A DNA stretch of 64,000 nt, from contig OY970371.1 in assembly GCA_963718695.1 (NCBI GenBank), positions 2,666,001 through 2,730,000 on the forward strand, read 5' to 3'. This stretch comes from Manganitrophus sp963718695. GTDB taxonomy: Bacteria; Nitrospirota; Nitrospiria; SBBL01; Manganitrophaceae. Shown piece by piece: positions 50,380 through 58,691 of this stretch (positions are counted from its first letter, which is position 1; every line of letters begins with the position of its first letter). A model generated the notes under the pieces. It made no database searches. It saw nothing but the letters and a program-made list of their open reading frames with translations, and had not been told where the DNA came from. The translations under genes and the position numbers were made by a program.

Positions 50380-51858
50380 TTATTCTAAACCTTTTTCCGC
50401 CATCTCGATGGCGGTCAGCATTGCTTTTGCTTTGTTGACCGTTTCTTCATATTCCCGGTCCGGGTCGGAGTCGGCCACAATCCCGGCCGCTGCTTGAACG
50501 GTCGCTTGATTCCCGTTGATAATAATCGTTCGAATCGTGATGCAAGTATCCATGTTTCCCTGAAAGCTGAAGTAACCGACCGCCCCGGCATAAAGCCCGC
50601 GCCCCTCCGGTTCGAGCTCGTCGATAATCTCCATCGCCCGGATCTTCGGCGCTCCGGTGACCGTCCCGGCGGGAAAGGAGGCTTGCAGAAGATCGAAGGC
50701 GTCCTTCCCCTCGGCCAATTGACCGACGACGTTCGAGACGATATGCATGACGTGGGAATACCTTTCGATCACCATCATTTCATCAACCTTGACAGTGCCA
50801 TGATCGCAGACCCGGCCGAGATCGTTCCGGCCGAGATCGATCAGCATGACATGTTCCGCCCGCTCCTTGGGGTCGGCCAAAAGCTCTTTCTCCATCGCCT
50901 GATCTTCCTGAGAAGATCTTCCGCGAGGACGGGTCCCGGCGATGGGGCGGGTTTCGGCCTGCCTCCCCTCCAATCGAACCAGCACTTCCGGAGAGGTCCC
51001 GACCAAGTGAAGCTGACCGAATTTCAGAAAAAACATGTAGGGTGAGGGGTTAATGCTTCTCAGGGCGCGGTAGATCATGAATGGCTCGCTGGAGATCGGC
51101 GTCGAAAAGCGTTGGGAGATCTGTACCTGAAAGATATCACCCGCCTTGATATACTCCTTGGCGGCGAGGACCGCTTTCTTGAACTCTTCCCGTGTAAAAT
51201 TCGATTTCGGGGCAACGGCCTTTCTTCCTCCCGACGGAGAGGCCGCCTCCTGCTTCAATGGAAGACGAAGACGCGCAATCAGCGCATCGATCTTCTCGAC
51301 CGCCTTCTGATAAGTCTCCTTGAGATTTCCGTCCTCGATCAAGGCGTTGGAGACGACCTTGATCCGATGTTTGACGTTATCGAAGATGAGAAGGGTATCG
51401 GTGAGGAGGAAAAAAAGGTCGGGATTCGGACGTTCGGCCGTTTTGAATTTGACCGGCTCAAAAAAACGGACCATATCATAACCGATGTAGCCGACCGCCC
51501 CGCCGAAAAAGCGGGGAAGCCCCTCCACCTCCACCGGCTTATATTCGGAGAGAAGTTTTTCCAATACAAGGAGCGGATTTCCATCGGCGGCGATCCGGGT
51601 TGTTTTTCCATCCCGGATCACTTCGACCTGATCGCCTTTGGCCTGAATGAGGGTTGCGGGATCGACCCCGAGAAAAGAGTATCTTCCCCACTTCTCCCCT
51701 CCTTCGACACTTTCCAGGAGATAGGCGTAATCCAACGTCGCAATCTTTAAGAAAGCGGAAACGGGTGTTTCTGTGTCGGCCAGGATCTCTCGGTAAACCG
51801 GGATGAGATTACCTTCTTTGGACTTCTGGCAGAAAAGATCAAACGATGGGGTCACCAT
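50380..51858 (-). CDS. trpE: Anthranilate synthase component I
   Basis: 492 residues. The N-terminal LLES motif (DYAYLLESVEGGEKWGRYSF) is the tryptophan feedback site. The chorismate domain has DIFQVQISQRF, PSPYMFFLKFG, ETRPIAGTRPRG and MLIDLGRNDLGRVCD. GAPKIRAMEIIDELEPEGRG and GIVADSDPDREYEET complete it. It makes anthranilate from chorismate with TrpG. First gene of trpE-G-D-C-F-B-(HD-GYP)-A. The probable leader is too short for a trp attenuator, so enzyme feedback may be the main control. Confidence 0.97.
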   Translation of the reverse strand: MVTPSFDLFCQKSKEGNLIPVYREILADTETPVSAFLKIATLDYAYLLESVEGGEKWGRYSFLGVDPATLIQAKGDQVEVIRDGKTTRIAADGNPLLVLEKLLSEYKPVEVEGLPRFFGGAVGYIGYDMVRFFEPVKFKTAERPNPDLFFLLTDTLLIFDNVKHRIKVVSNALIEDGNLKETYQKAVEKIDALIARLRLPLKQEAASPSGGRKAVAPKSNFTREEFKKAVLAAKEYIKAGDIFQVQISQRFSTPISSEPFMIYRALRSINPSPYMFFLKFGQLHLVGTSPEVLVRLEGRQAETRPIAGTRPRGRSSQEDQAMEKELLADPKERAEHVMLIDLGRNDLGRVCDHGTVKVDEMMVIERYSHVMHIVSNVVGQLAEGKDAFDLLQASFPAGTVTGAPKIRAMEIIDELEPEGRGLYAGAVGYFSFQGNMDTCITIRTIIINGNQATVQAAAGIVADSDPDREYEETVNKAKAMLTAIEMAEKGLE

Positions 51859-51874
51859 AGACTTCCATAAAACG

Positions 51875-51903
51875 GGTGTATCAGGCTACCACAGGGATAA
51901 CAA
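51875..51903 (-). promoter_or_regulatory. Probable promoter of the trp operon
   Basis: Minus strand: TTGTTA (51898-51903), 17 bases, TACACC (51875-51880) with an extended -10 TG. It shares TAGCCTGATACAC with the mpl promoter. An alternative, TTGACT (51907-51912), 18 bases, TAGCCT (51883-51888), overlaps it. Either would give a leader shorter than 30 bases. Confidence 0.45.
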
Positions 51904-51991
51904 AAAAGTCAATGAATTCTGGCCGATCTTTCCGTCTCTTTCGACGCAGAAAATCATCCGGATACATCCCCATAAGAGCAGTATAAATTCC

Positions 51992-52020
51992 TTGACAAAG
52001 TGGATGATTACATATATTTT
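51992..52020 (+). promoter_or_regulatory. Sigma70 promoter upstream of the 8-strand-type barrel gene
   Basis: TTGACA (51992-51997), 17 bases, TATTTT (52015-52020); TATATT two bases earlier is an alternative -10 with a short spacer. The divergent trpE-barrel region (51859-52167) holds this and the trp promoter and no gene. Confidence 0.5.
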
Positions 52021-52167
52021 CGTACTTGGTTAATTACTTATTAAATTCGCATTTTCGTCGGCATCATTGGACCATTCGCTTTGGTTATTGTTGAAGGACT
52101 CAAATCCGGTGAGCGAGAGGACCACGGTGCCCTCTGCTGCTTCATCAATATTTAGAAAGTTTAATCG

Positions 52168-53118
52168 ATTACGTTTCAGATTCTAAAATATGGAATCGTT
52201 TTACTTCTTCTCCTGACCGGAATAGGAAAAAGTTTCGCAGCAGAAGAAGCGGCCAGGTGGGAAGTCGGGATTGTCGGAGGGGTTTATAAACCGTCGCTGA
52301 GAACCTTAAACAAAATTCTGAATGAGCGCAGTTCAGCGATCCTTCAAGATCCGAATCATCAGCTTCAACCGAATGAGGAATTCCCGCCGGAACTGAGAAA
52401 CCTGGAAGTCCCCACCTTCAAGGCCGATCGGGCCTTCGGTGTTGAGCTGATGCGGGAGGTCAATCGCCGGCACGCATTCGTAGCGACCCTGAACATCTGG
52501 GATGGAGAGACAACAGGGAACGATATCATTTCAACTATCACCGCTGCGACCGATGAGTCTTTTACTGAGGTGCCACGGACGAGCCGATATAACGTCTCCA
52601 TCACGAATCTCTGGTTAGGCTGGCGTTATCACATCCCGATTGTGGAGGAAAAAAGTCGAGTTTTTATCGATATCGGATTGGTCGGTCTTGCTTATGGCCA
52701 GATGACGACCGATACTTTACTGAAAGTGATCCCGACCCGTGAACCTTTTCCGGTCGCTAGTTCGATGGAAGCGGAGGGGTGGGGCTTCACAAGCCGATGG
52801 GGATTCGGCGGCACGTACTTTTTGAAAAATTGGATTGCAATTTCATTCCGAACCAGCTATATAGTAGGGAAGATTCCCAGGCTGAAGGTGAGACGATTTT
52901 TCCCTTCCGGTTTCTCTGAACCGCCTCCACCGGAATCAGATACACCGTGTCAGCCCGACCAACCCCCTCTTCAACCCCGGCCCCGAGAGGGAGAGGTCCT
53001 TACATACGGAGATGTTCAGGCAAACAGCCCCACATGTGAAATCCGATCCGATGTGAAGCACCTGCCGCTTGAGTTGGACGGCGTGGAAGGAATGATTGGC
53101 ATCCATTTTTATTTTTGA
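52168..53118 (+). CDS. Small outer-membrane beta-barrel protein with no standard start codon
   Basis: The frame encodes about 300 residues. A signal peptide is readable (LKYGIVLLLLLTGIGKSFAAEE), followed by WEVGIVGGVYKPSL and amphipathic strands ending GMIGIHFYF, a typical barrel terminus. From the last in-frame stop (52162) to 52450 there is no ATG, GTG or TTG. Either translation begins at ATT (52168 or 52180), or one T is missing from the T4 run at 52199-52202. In the second case ATG 52190 would lead in frame into the same signal peptide. Starting at 52450 would remove the signal peptide and first strands. The product is unassigned; a Cys/Pro-rich loop lies near residue 250. Confidence 0.6.
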   Translation: MTFQILKYGIVLLLLLTGIGKSFAAEEAARWEVGIVGGVYKPSLRTLNKILNERSSAILQDPNHQLQPNEEFPPELRNLEVPTFKADRAFGVELMREVNRRHAFVATLNIWDGETTGNDIISTITAATDESFTEVPRTSRYNVSITNLWLGWRYHIPIVEEKSRVFIDIGLVGLAYGQMTTDTLLKVIPTREPFPVASSMEAEGWGFTSRWGFGGTYFLKNWIAISFRTSYIVGKIPRLKVRRFFPSGFSEPPPPESDTPCQPDQPPLQPRPREGEVLTYGDVQANSPTCEIRSDVKHLPLELDGVEGMIGIHFYF

Positions 53119-53141
53119 TGGCTTTTAATAACCCATTTATA

Positions 53142-53147
53142 TATAAT
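53142..53147 (+). promoter_or_regulatory. Possible -10 element of the riboswitch transcript
   Basis: A TATAAT hexamer within TTTATATATAAT lies about 125 bases before the aptamer. No convincing -35 is found at 16 to 18 bases, so a regulator or alternative recognition may be needed. Confidence 0.35.
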
Positions 53148-53272
53148 CGAATGGGCGGCATCGAGTACCAGGGAATTTCCAACGGGAATCGTAACCACGA
53201 AGGCAGTGGGTTGCACAGGATCAGGTAAGCCACTCGTAACAGCTTCCATACGCAACGCGCAACGACGATTCA

Positions 53273-53362
53273 TCCTTTGCTCAGAGCAAACCTCTCGAAA
53301 GGGGGGGACGCAGAGCAACGAGGCTAACGCTGAAAAGCTACGCCTGTCGAGCCGCCAAAGGA
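53273..53362 (+). promoter_or_regulatory. GEMM-I cyclic-dinucleotide riboswitch aptamer
   Basis: The conserved GEMM-I order is present: AGCAAACC, then a hairpin with CGAAAG, then GGGACGCAGAGC, then a second arm with the GGCTAA/GCTACGCC receptor pattern, then a 3' CGAGCCGCC closing strand. The ends pair as TCCTTTG (53273-53279) with CAAAGGA (53356-53362), forming P1. The base three positions before AAACC, which corresponds to G20 of the Vibrio Vc2 aptamer by hand alignment, is A, as in GEMM-Ib (3',3'-cGAMP-selective) members. It lies 38 bases before the first of five cotranscribed surface-protein genes. Confidence 0.88.
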
Positions 53363-53385
53363 AACTTTCCGTGGCGGCTCTTTTT
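53349..53385 (+). terminator. Intrinsic terminator forming the riboswitch expression platform
   Basis: GAGCCGCC pairs with GGCGGCTC, with an inner AAAG-GAAA-CTTT stem-loop, followed by TTTTT. Its 5' arm uses the same bases (53349-53362) as the 3' strand of aptamer P1. The two folds are exclusive: ligand binding should hold P1, break the terminator and turn expression on. Confidence 0.88.
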
Positions 53386-53400
53386 ATCTGCGGTAATTTT

Positions 53401-54081
53401 ATGAAACGAAGCGGTATATTCAAGCGCTTATCCCGGCAGGCATTGATCATCCTTTTCGGAGGATTTTGGATGTTGGGGCTTTTGCTTTTCCCCTGGGAGG
53501 TCGCGGCGCAAAACACGACGACCTTTACCATTACCTCCACCAACACCAACCTTTTGAATAATCCGGTCCTGGGATGCGCCGCCTGCGCTTCCATCCCGAA
53601 TCATGATCCAAGCACCATTTTTCCAGACACATCCTCCCCTCTTTTCCAAGGGGATCCCAGGGCGGCCGAACTTCCGCGGAGTATCGCAAGCGCGCTTCCC
53701 CCGAACAATCAATTCGGCGTCGGGATCCCTGCAGGAGACAGCGGGACACCGCTTTTTCGTTCGACCCCCTTCGATCTCACGGAAAGCAACATGACTCTCT
53801 CGGCCGAAAATGAAATGTCCTCCCTTCCGATGGCCAACGGGAGAAGCAATACATTTACCTCCCGGATCAGCCAAACCGTCGGGCCCACACCCGGCACATC
53901 GGAAATCGGGGGCCAACAGTTTTCAATTCTTTTCTCGATCAATTCATTAACCGACCCGGACGGCAACCTCATCGGAAGCGCGACCGGAACATTCACCCAA
54001 GAAATCGACGGCGTGGTCACACAGGGAACGATTCAATTCGACAGCGTGAACGGATTCAGCGGAACGAATTTGCACCAGTAG
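53401..54081 (+). CDS. Riboswitch-controlled exported protein, unknown family
   Basis: About 226 residues. A long signal peptide (basic KRSGIFKRLSRQ, hydrophobic ALIILFGGFWMLGLLLF, cleavage after VAAQ or nearby) is followed by a Thr/Asn/Ser-rich mature part (NTTTFTITSTNTNLLNN). One CAAC pair lies near residue 60. The C-terminal half is beta-rich (QQFSILFSINSLTDPDGN, GTFTQEIDGVVTQGTIQFD). There is no haem motif, membrane anchor or sorting tail. It is first behind the riboswitch and 105 bases from a second small exported protein, so it is likely the most abundant product of the operon. I do not recognise it. Confidence 0.8.
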   Translation: MKRSGIFKRLSRQALIILFGGFWMLGLLLFPWEVAAQNTTTFTITSTNTNLLNNPVLGCAACASIPNHDPSTIFPDTSSPLFQGDPRAAELPRSIASALPPNNQFGVGIPAGDSGTPLFRSTPFDLTESNMTLSAENEMSSLPMANGRSNTFTSRISQTVGPTPGTSEIGGQQFSILFSINSLTDPDGNLIGSATGTFTQEIDGVVTQGTIQFDSVNGFSGTNLHQ

Positions 54082-54186
54082 CGAGAGAGTTCATACGGCT
54101 TCTCCCGTCCCCATGGATTGGAGAGGGCTGCCGGGCAGTGAAGGCAGCAGTAACACCACCAAAAGAAACATCAATAAGGAGGTTGT

Positions 54187-55062
54187 ATGAGAATCAGACA
54201 ACTTATGACGCTCGGGACGCTGGGGACTTTCCTCCTGGCCGGAGTGGCATTTGGTCAGAACATCCAGACCAACACCACCAGCACCACGCTCGGGTCGACG
54301 CAGTTCGGCTTTGCCATTACATCGGCACAGCTTGGAACGGTGATGCAATCAGTCACTGCCCCCACCTGCGGAGCCAGAACGGCTGGAGTGATGGACTGTA
54401 CCTTGGACAACTACGCCAAGGCGGTTGGGATGCCCGGCTCTTTCACCGGCAATCCCAACAAAATCGTCTGGGCCACTGCCGATTTCGGCTGCGGATTCCT
54501 TTGCGGCACCCAAGGGGGTTCTGATCCGCAAACTGCACCTGACTTTGCGGGACCCAATACCCTCACCGGGATCATCAGTTCCAACATTGATCTCGGTCTG
54601 GGAACCGTTGCAACCGATCCATTCCACAGCGCGGGGCATATCACCTTTACCCTCAATCCCGCTGCCGTTGAAAATAACGCGACGATCGATCAACAGATCG
54701 TTCAGGTCATCAATAATGCCGCCGGTCTCACCATGTCGTTCACCGAGACCGATGTCACTCCACAGCCGTTCACTTCAACCCCCTCCTCGGGCAATCCGAT
54801 TCTTGTCGCCACTGACTTTGACGGTCCAGTCAACCTGACCGCGTCAATGCAATTAACACAAACGGGCGACAGCGGCATTCCTACCGCCACACCCTTTACC
54901 TTGAATGTGACGGTGCCGTTCCCGTATGGGCAGACATGGAATTCTTTCCCTGAACCAGGCGACTCTCCGTTTACCGGGAGCAATTTCCCAACGGCGAACG
55001 CCTTCCAAACACCGGGGTTGAACGTCTCAACAGGAAACCCCAATGCGTTTCCATCCTTTTAA
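54187..55062 (+). CDS. Second small exported protein of the riboswitch operon, unknown family
   Basis: 291 residues. It has a clear signal peptide (MRIRQLMTLGTLGTFLLAGVAFGQ). The mature part again begins with Asn/Thr-rich sequence (NIQTNTTSTTLG) and contains four Cys in two pairs (TCGARTAGVMDC and GCGFLC), probably disulfides. Beta-type stretches follow (HITFTLNP, TASMQLTQTG, FTLNVTVPFPYG), and a Pro/Asn/Phe-rich tail ends NAFPSF. A strong AAGGAGG site precedes the ATG. A 13-bp hairpin follows the gene. The two exported proteins share composition but no clear homology. A secreted structural or adhesive role is inference. Confidence 0.82.
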   Translation: MRIRQLMTLGTLGTFLLAGVAFGQNIQTNTTSTTLGSTQFGFAITSAQLGTVMQSVTAPTCGARTAGVMDCTLDNYAKAVGMPGSFTGNPNKIVWATADFGCGFLCGTQGGSDPQTAPDFAGPNTLTGIISSNIDLGLGTVATDPFHSAGHITFTLNPAAVENNATIDQQIVQVINNAAGLTMSFTETDVTPQPFTSTPSSGNPILVATDFDGPVNLTASMQLTQTGDSGIPTATPFTLNVTVPFPYGQTWNSFPEPGDSPFTGSNFPTANAFQTPGLNVSTGNPNAFPSF

Positions 55063-55075
55063 TTAGCGCTACTCT

Positions 55076-55105
55076 TTCTCCTGGGGGGCCTTCCCCCCAG
55101 GAGAA
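55076..55105 (+). terminator. 13-bp perfect hairpin after the second exported protein gene
   Basis: TTCTCCTGGGGGG (55076-55088) and CCCCCCAGGAGAA (55093-55105) flank a 4-base loop. No T tract follows. It may be a partial terminator or an RNA-stabilising 3' end that keeps the two upstream secreted-protein genes more expressed than the machinery genes downstream. Confidence 0.65.
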
Positions 55106-55166
55106 GATTCTCTGGAGAGGTTGCGATCGACAGTAAGTAATGATGAAACAAATCAATATTTTCTGA

Positions 55167-58100
55167 ATGCATATTAATATTCCATTATTTTCCCGTACTT
55201 TTAGCTCATTCAAGTTCGGAACCGAAAAAACCTTCCCTTCCTACAGAGGATTCCTTTCGATTCTCTGCTTTGCTTTCTTCCTTTTCTTTCTGATCAATCA
55301 TTCGAGCGCGCTGGCGGCTTCCCCCGAACTGAAGAAACGTTTCGAAGAGGGGGTCGCACTGTTCCAACAAGGAAAAGACAAAGAAGCAGAAACGGTCTTT
55401 TTAGAGATCCTCCGAGAAGATCCTACTCCGGTCTTCCCCCAACAGTACCTCGGAATGCTCTATGCCCGCTCGGGTCGTTGGGAAGAGGCAAAAGCCGCCT
55501 TCCAGTCAGTGATCCGGAAGGCGCCGACCTTCCCTGGAGGGTACTTCGGACTGGGTCTGGTCCTCAAAAATCAAGGAGAGATCGAGCCGGCGGAAGAGCT
55601 TTTCAGGAAGACGATCTCGCTGGCTCCTACTCATGTTCATGCCTGGTTATATCTCGGCCAGATCCTAGAAAGACAAAGAAAAATAGATGTGGCGATCGGC
55701 GCTTACCAAAAAGTGCTGGAACATGGCCCAGCGGCATCTCCTGAGGCCCACGAGGCCGAACAACGGCTCAGAGAAATTGGCGACACTCCCGAAATCGCAA
55801 GACAGGTTCAGGCATGGGTGGTGGAGGCAGAGGCCCGGCTCAAAGAGGGGAATCCAAAAGCAGCTTGGGAGCTTTATCAAAAAGCGGCCGCGCTTCTTCC
55901 GAAAAGCCTCTCGATTCGACTTTTCATGGGAAGCCTTGCCTCCCAACTGAAAAGTCCCGCCAAGGCGGAAGAGGTCTACAAAGAAGCGATTCAGATCGAC
56001 CCGACTGCACCTCAACCCCATTTATCCCTGGCAAAGCTTTACGAGCAAACCGGAAAAACCGATGAGGCGATCAGGGAATATGAAGCGCTCCTCCTTTTAA
56101 ATCACGATGAAACCATCCCGGAGATCCGCTCGGCCAAGGAGGCGCTTTTCCTCCTGCTGGACAGAAAAGAAATCCAGGAGTTGACCCGAAAAGGAGAAGT
56201 CCTCACGCAGGAGGGGAAGTGGGGAGAGGCGCTGCAGCACTTCCAGGCTGCGGCGGCCATCGATCCCGGGGTGCCCGTCGTTCATCACAATCTGGCACGG
56301 TTCTACGATCAGACCAATCGGCCCGATCTGGTTGTCCAAGCAGTCAATGAAGCCCTCCTTCTGGAGCCGGACTCCCGCGCACTCCACCTCCTCCTCGGGA
56401 AAGCCCTCCGCGCAGAACGCGCTTTTAAGGATTCTATGGCCGCCTACATTAAGACCCTTTCCCTTTCCCAGAAAGATCAGCAGGGTCTCTTCTCTCTAGA
56501 GGCACAGGCAGGACTCCTCCAGACGGAATTTGAAATGCTCAAGGCCCCCATCGAGGCAGGCCCACCTTTTAAAGAAGGGCTCCAGAAAAAGGCGAATGGA
56601 GAACTGGACGAAGCCCAGACTTTACTGGAGCAGACGGCCCGTCTCTCGCCTGGGAGCCCGCTCATTCACCATGCCCTGGGAGAGGTTTACGAGAAAAAAG
56701 GAGAAGGAGAAAAAGGGACCGCCGCCTTTGAAAAAACGGTCGAACTGCATCCCGGATTCTATCCGGCCTGGCGCGCGCTCTCCCGGCTTTACATGCAACA
56801 AGGGCGTTATGCAAAAACGCTCGATGCCCTGGAGCGGCTCCTCAGCCTCTCCGATCCCGGTTTAACGTCGATCGGAACCTCTCGCGAGGAAATCCACAAA
56901 GAAAAAGAAGCGGCTCAACAGAAGCTGGAGGAAGCGCGCGCGAAAACACGCACCCTCTTCAACCAAGCGCAAGAGGCCCTCGCCAAGGGGGAAAGGGGAA
57001 ATGCCATCTCTCTTCTTGAAGCCGCGTACAACGAAGAGAAAGACAACCTCTCCATCCTCAATTCCCTCGGAATCGTTTATGCGATCGAGGGGAAATGGCC
57101 CGAGGCGACAGTCGCTTTCACGAAGATCCTGGAGTTTGATCCGCTCCATGTAGGAGCCCTCCTTCGGCTCGGTGCCGCCCAAGAGGCGAGAGGGATGATC
57201 CCGGCCGCCGCACAGAACTATCGGCGGCTCCTGCGACAGAAGGAACGCGCCGACACGCCGGAATACAAAGAGGCGGCGGCCCGGCTCGCCGCCATTACCG
57301 AAAATCTCAAACGGCTGAGAGAGGCCGAGCGCCATGAGAAACGGGGGCTTGCGGTTTTGAACAAGCTCTCTGAAATCGCTTCCGGGAGAGGGACGGCCCA
57401 GCCGGCGGCCGATGTCGAACGACCCGACCCGGCGCGGCTTCAACTGGCGCTCTGGGACTTTAAGCAAGCTGTCGCCCTTCGCCCCGACGAGGCGCGTTAT
57501 CATTACAACCTCGGTCTCCTTTATGAGCATCTCAATTTCGGCGAAGGGGGAATGAATCGGGAAAATGCGGAGCGGGTGAAGAAGGAGCCGCGCCTTTTGA
57601 AAGAACCGGTCGCGGCCTACAAGGCGGCGATCGGTCTCGATCGCCGCTACCTCCCTCCTTACGCCCGCCTTGGCTACCTTTATGAATGGCAAGAGGAGAA
57701 CGATAAAGCCTTAACCTTCTACAAATCGCTTCTGGAGGTGGCGCCTGATCCACACCCGATGGAGGTCAAGGAGATCGAGGCAAACGTCCTAAAGCTTGAG
57801 AGGCGCTTTTTCGGAAATGTCGGATATGCCGCCGGGCTAGACAGCAACTTTAACCTCGGCCCGCCGCCCCAGGATTTCTTCCCTCCGCCGCAGGATGAAA
57901 CCTTTACCAGTCTTTCGGTGAATCTGGCTTATTATTTGGTCCGGTCCCCACAATTTCAAATTCCTTTTTCCTATCAGCAGGATACGACCTTTTACTACCG
58001 CAGTTCGATCTACTTCAGCAATCATGGCCTCTCCTTGGGATTCCAACATCGGCCGAGCACCTCCTTCTCTTACGGAATGACCGGACGCTTCCAAGCCAGC

Positions 58101-58691
58101 TTCGCCAAAAACGGCGGTGTGGGGCTTCTCCTTTCACAAGGGACTGCCTCGATCAGCCGCTTTGGAACCACCCCTACCGTTCTCACGCTCGAATATGGAT
58201 TCAACGACTTCTACTTTCGCAGCAATGCCGACCTCGATGCTCAAGAACATCGGGGGACTTTGTCGGCGACCCAGGCTTTCGGCTGGCAGGATGAAGCCGA
58301 CCTCTCCTATACCTTTAACGACCGAAAGAGCCCGGGCTCTCCAGACGACAGCTACCAAGGCCATCGCCTTCAACTCGGATACCGAAGATGGCTTCGCCCC
58401 GCTCTTCAATTCCGGGGATCGGCGGCTGTTTTTCTACAAGATTTTCTTCATCCGGACAGTAGGGATCCGGAGGGTCGCGTCCGACAAAACACGCTGCTCT
58501 CCTACAGCGTGGGGCTTCTTTATAGCTGGAGCGAGAACACGAATCTCTTCATCGATTATCGATGGCAGGAGAATCGCTCGAACCTCGGCCCGGCATTTGT
58601 GAACCAAGAGGATATCCTGGAGGGAAGAAGCACCGCCTTGGGAGATTATGAAAAAAAAACGCTGACGTTGGGGGTGAACGTTGCGTTTTAG
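55167..58691 (+). CDS. Large TPR protein with C-terminal outer-membrane beta-barrel
   Basis: 1174 residues. A late signal-type helix (about 29-50, LSILCFAFFLFFLINHSSALAA) is followed by some twenty TPR units (about 55-840: EGVALFQQGKDKEAETVFLEIL, PGGYFGLGLVLKNQGEIEPAE, NSLGIVYAIEGKWPEATVAF). From about 870 to the end come amphipathic strands (GNVGYAAGLDSNFNLG, LSLGFQHRPSTSFSYGM, YSVGLLYSWSENTNLFIDYRW) ending TLGVNVAF. A periplasmic TPR superhelix plus barrel resembles BcsC, PgaA and related exporters. Export of the two upstream proteins or a polymer is a reasonable inference. Confidence 0.85.
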   Translation: MHINIPLFSRTFSSFKFGTEKTFPSYRGFLSILCFAFFLFFLINHSSALAASPELKKRFEEGVALFQQGKDKEAETVFLEILREDPTPVFPQQYLGMLYARSGRWEEAKAAFQSVIRKAPTFPGGYFGLGLVLKNQGEIEPAEELFRKTISLAPTHVHAWLYLGQILERQRKIDVAIGAYQKVLEHGPAASPEAHEAEQRLREIGDTPEIARQVQAWVVEAEARLKEGNPKAAWELYQKAAALLPKSLSIRLFMGSLASQLKSPAKAEEVYKEAIQIDPTAPQPHLSLAKLYEQTGKTDEAIREYEALLLLNHDETIPEIRSAKEALFLLLDRKEIQELTRKGEVLTQEGKWGEALQHFQAAAAIDPGVPVVHHNLARFYDQTNRPDLVVQAVNEALLLEPDSRALHLLLGKALRAERAFKDSMAAYIKTLSLSQKDQQGLFSLEAQAGLLQTEFEMLKAPIEAGPPFKEGLQKKANGELDEAQTLLEQTARLSPGSPLIHHALGEVYEKKGEGEKGTAAFEKTVELHPGFYPAWRALSRLYMQQGRYAKTLDALERLLSLSDPGLTSIGTSREEIHKEKEAAQQKLEEARAKTRTLFNQAQEALAKGERGNAISLLEAAYNEEKDNLSILNSLGIVYAIEGKWPEATVAFTKILEFDPLHVGALLRLGAAQEARGMIPAAAQNYRRLLRQKERADTPEYKEAAARLAAITENLKRLREAERHEKRGLAVLNKLSEIASGRGTAQPAADVERPDPARLQLALWDFKQAVALRPDEARYHYNLGLLYEHLNFGEGGMNRENAERVKKEPRLLKEPVAAYKAAIGLDRRYLPPYARLGYLYEWQEENDKALTFYKSLLEVAPDPHPMEVKEIEANVLKLERRFFGNVGYAAGLDSNFNLGPPPQDFFPPPQDETFTSLSVNLAYYLVRSPQFQIPFSYQQDTTFYYRSSIYFSNHGLSLGFQHRPSTSFSYGMTGRFQASFAKNGGVGLLLSQGTASISRFGTTPTVLTLEYGFNDFYFRSNADLDAQEHRGTLSATQAFGWQDEADLSYTFNDRKSPGSPDDSYQGHRLQLGYRRWLRPALQFRGSAAVFLQDFLHPDSRDPEGRVRQNTLLSYSVGLLYSWSENTNLFIDYRWQENRSNLGPAFVNQEDILEGRSTALGDYEKKTLTLGVNVAF

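Noticed and set aside
51859..51991. Tryptophan leader peptide or attenuator upstream of trpE
   Set aside because: The probable promoters leave under 30 bases of leader and no Trp-rich short frame with a terminator is seen.
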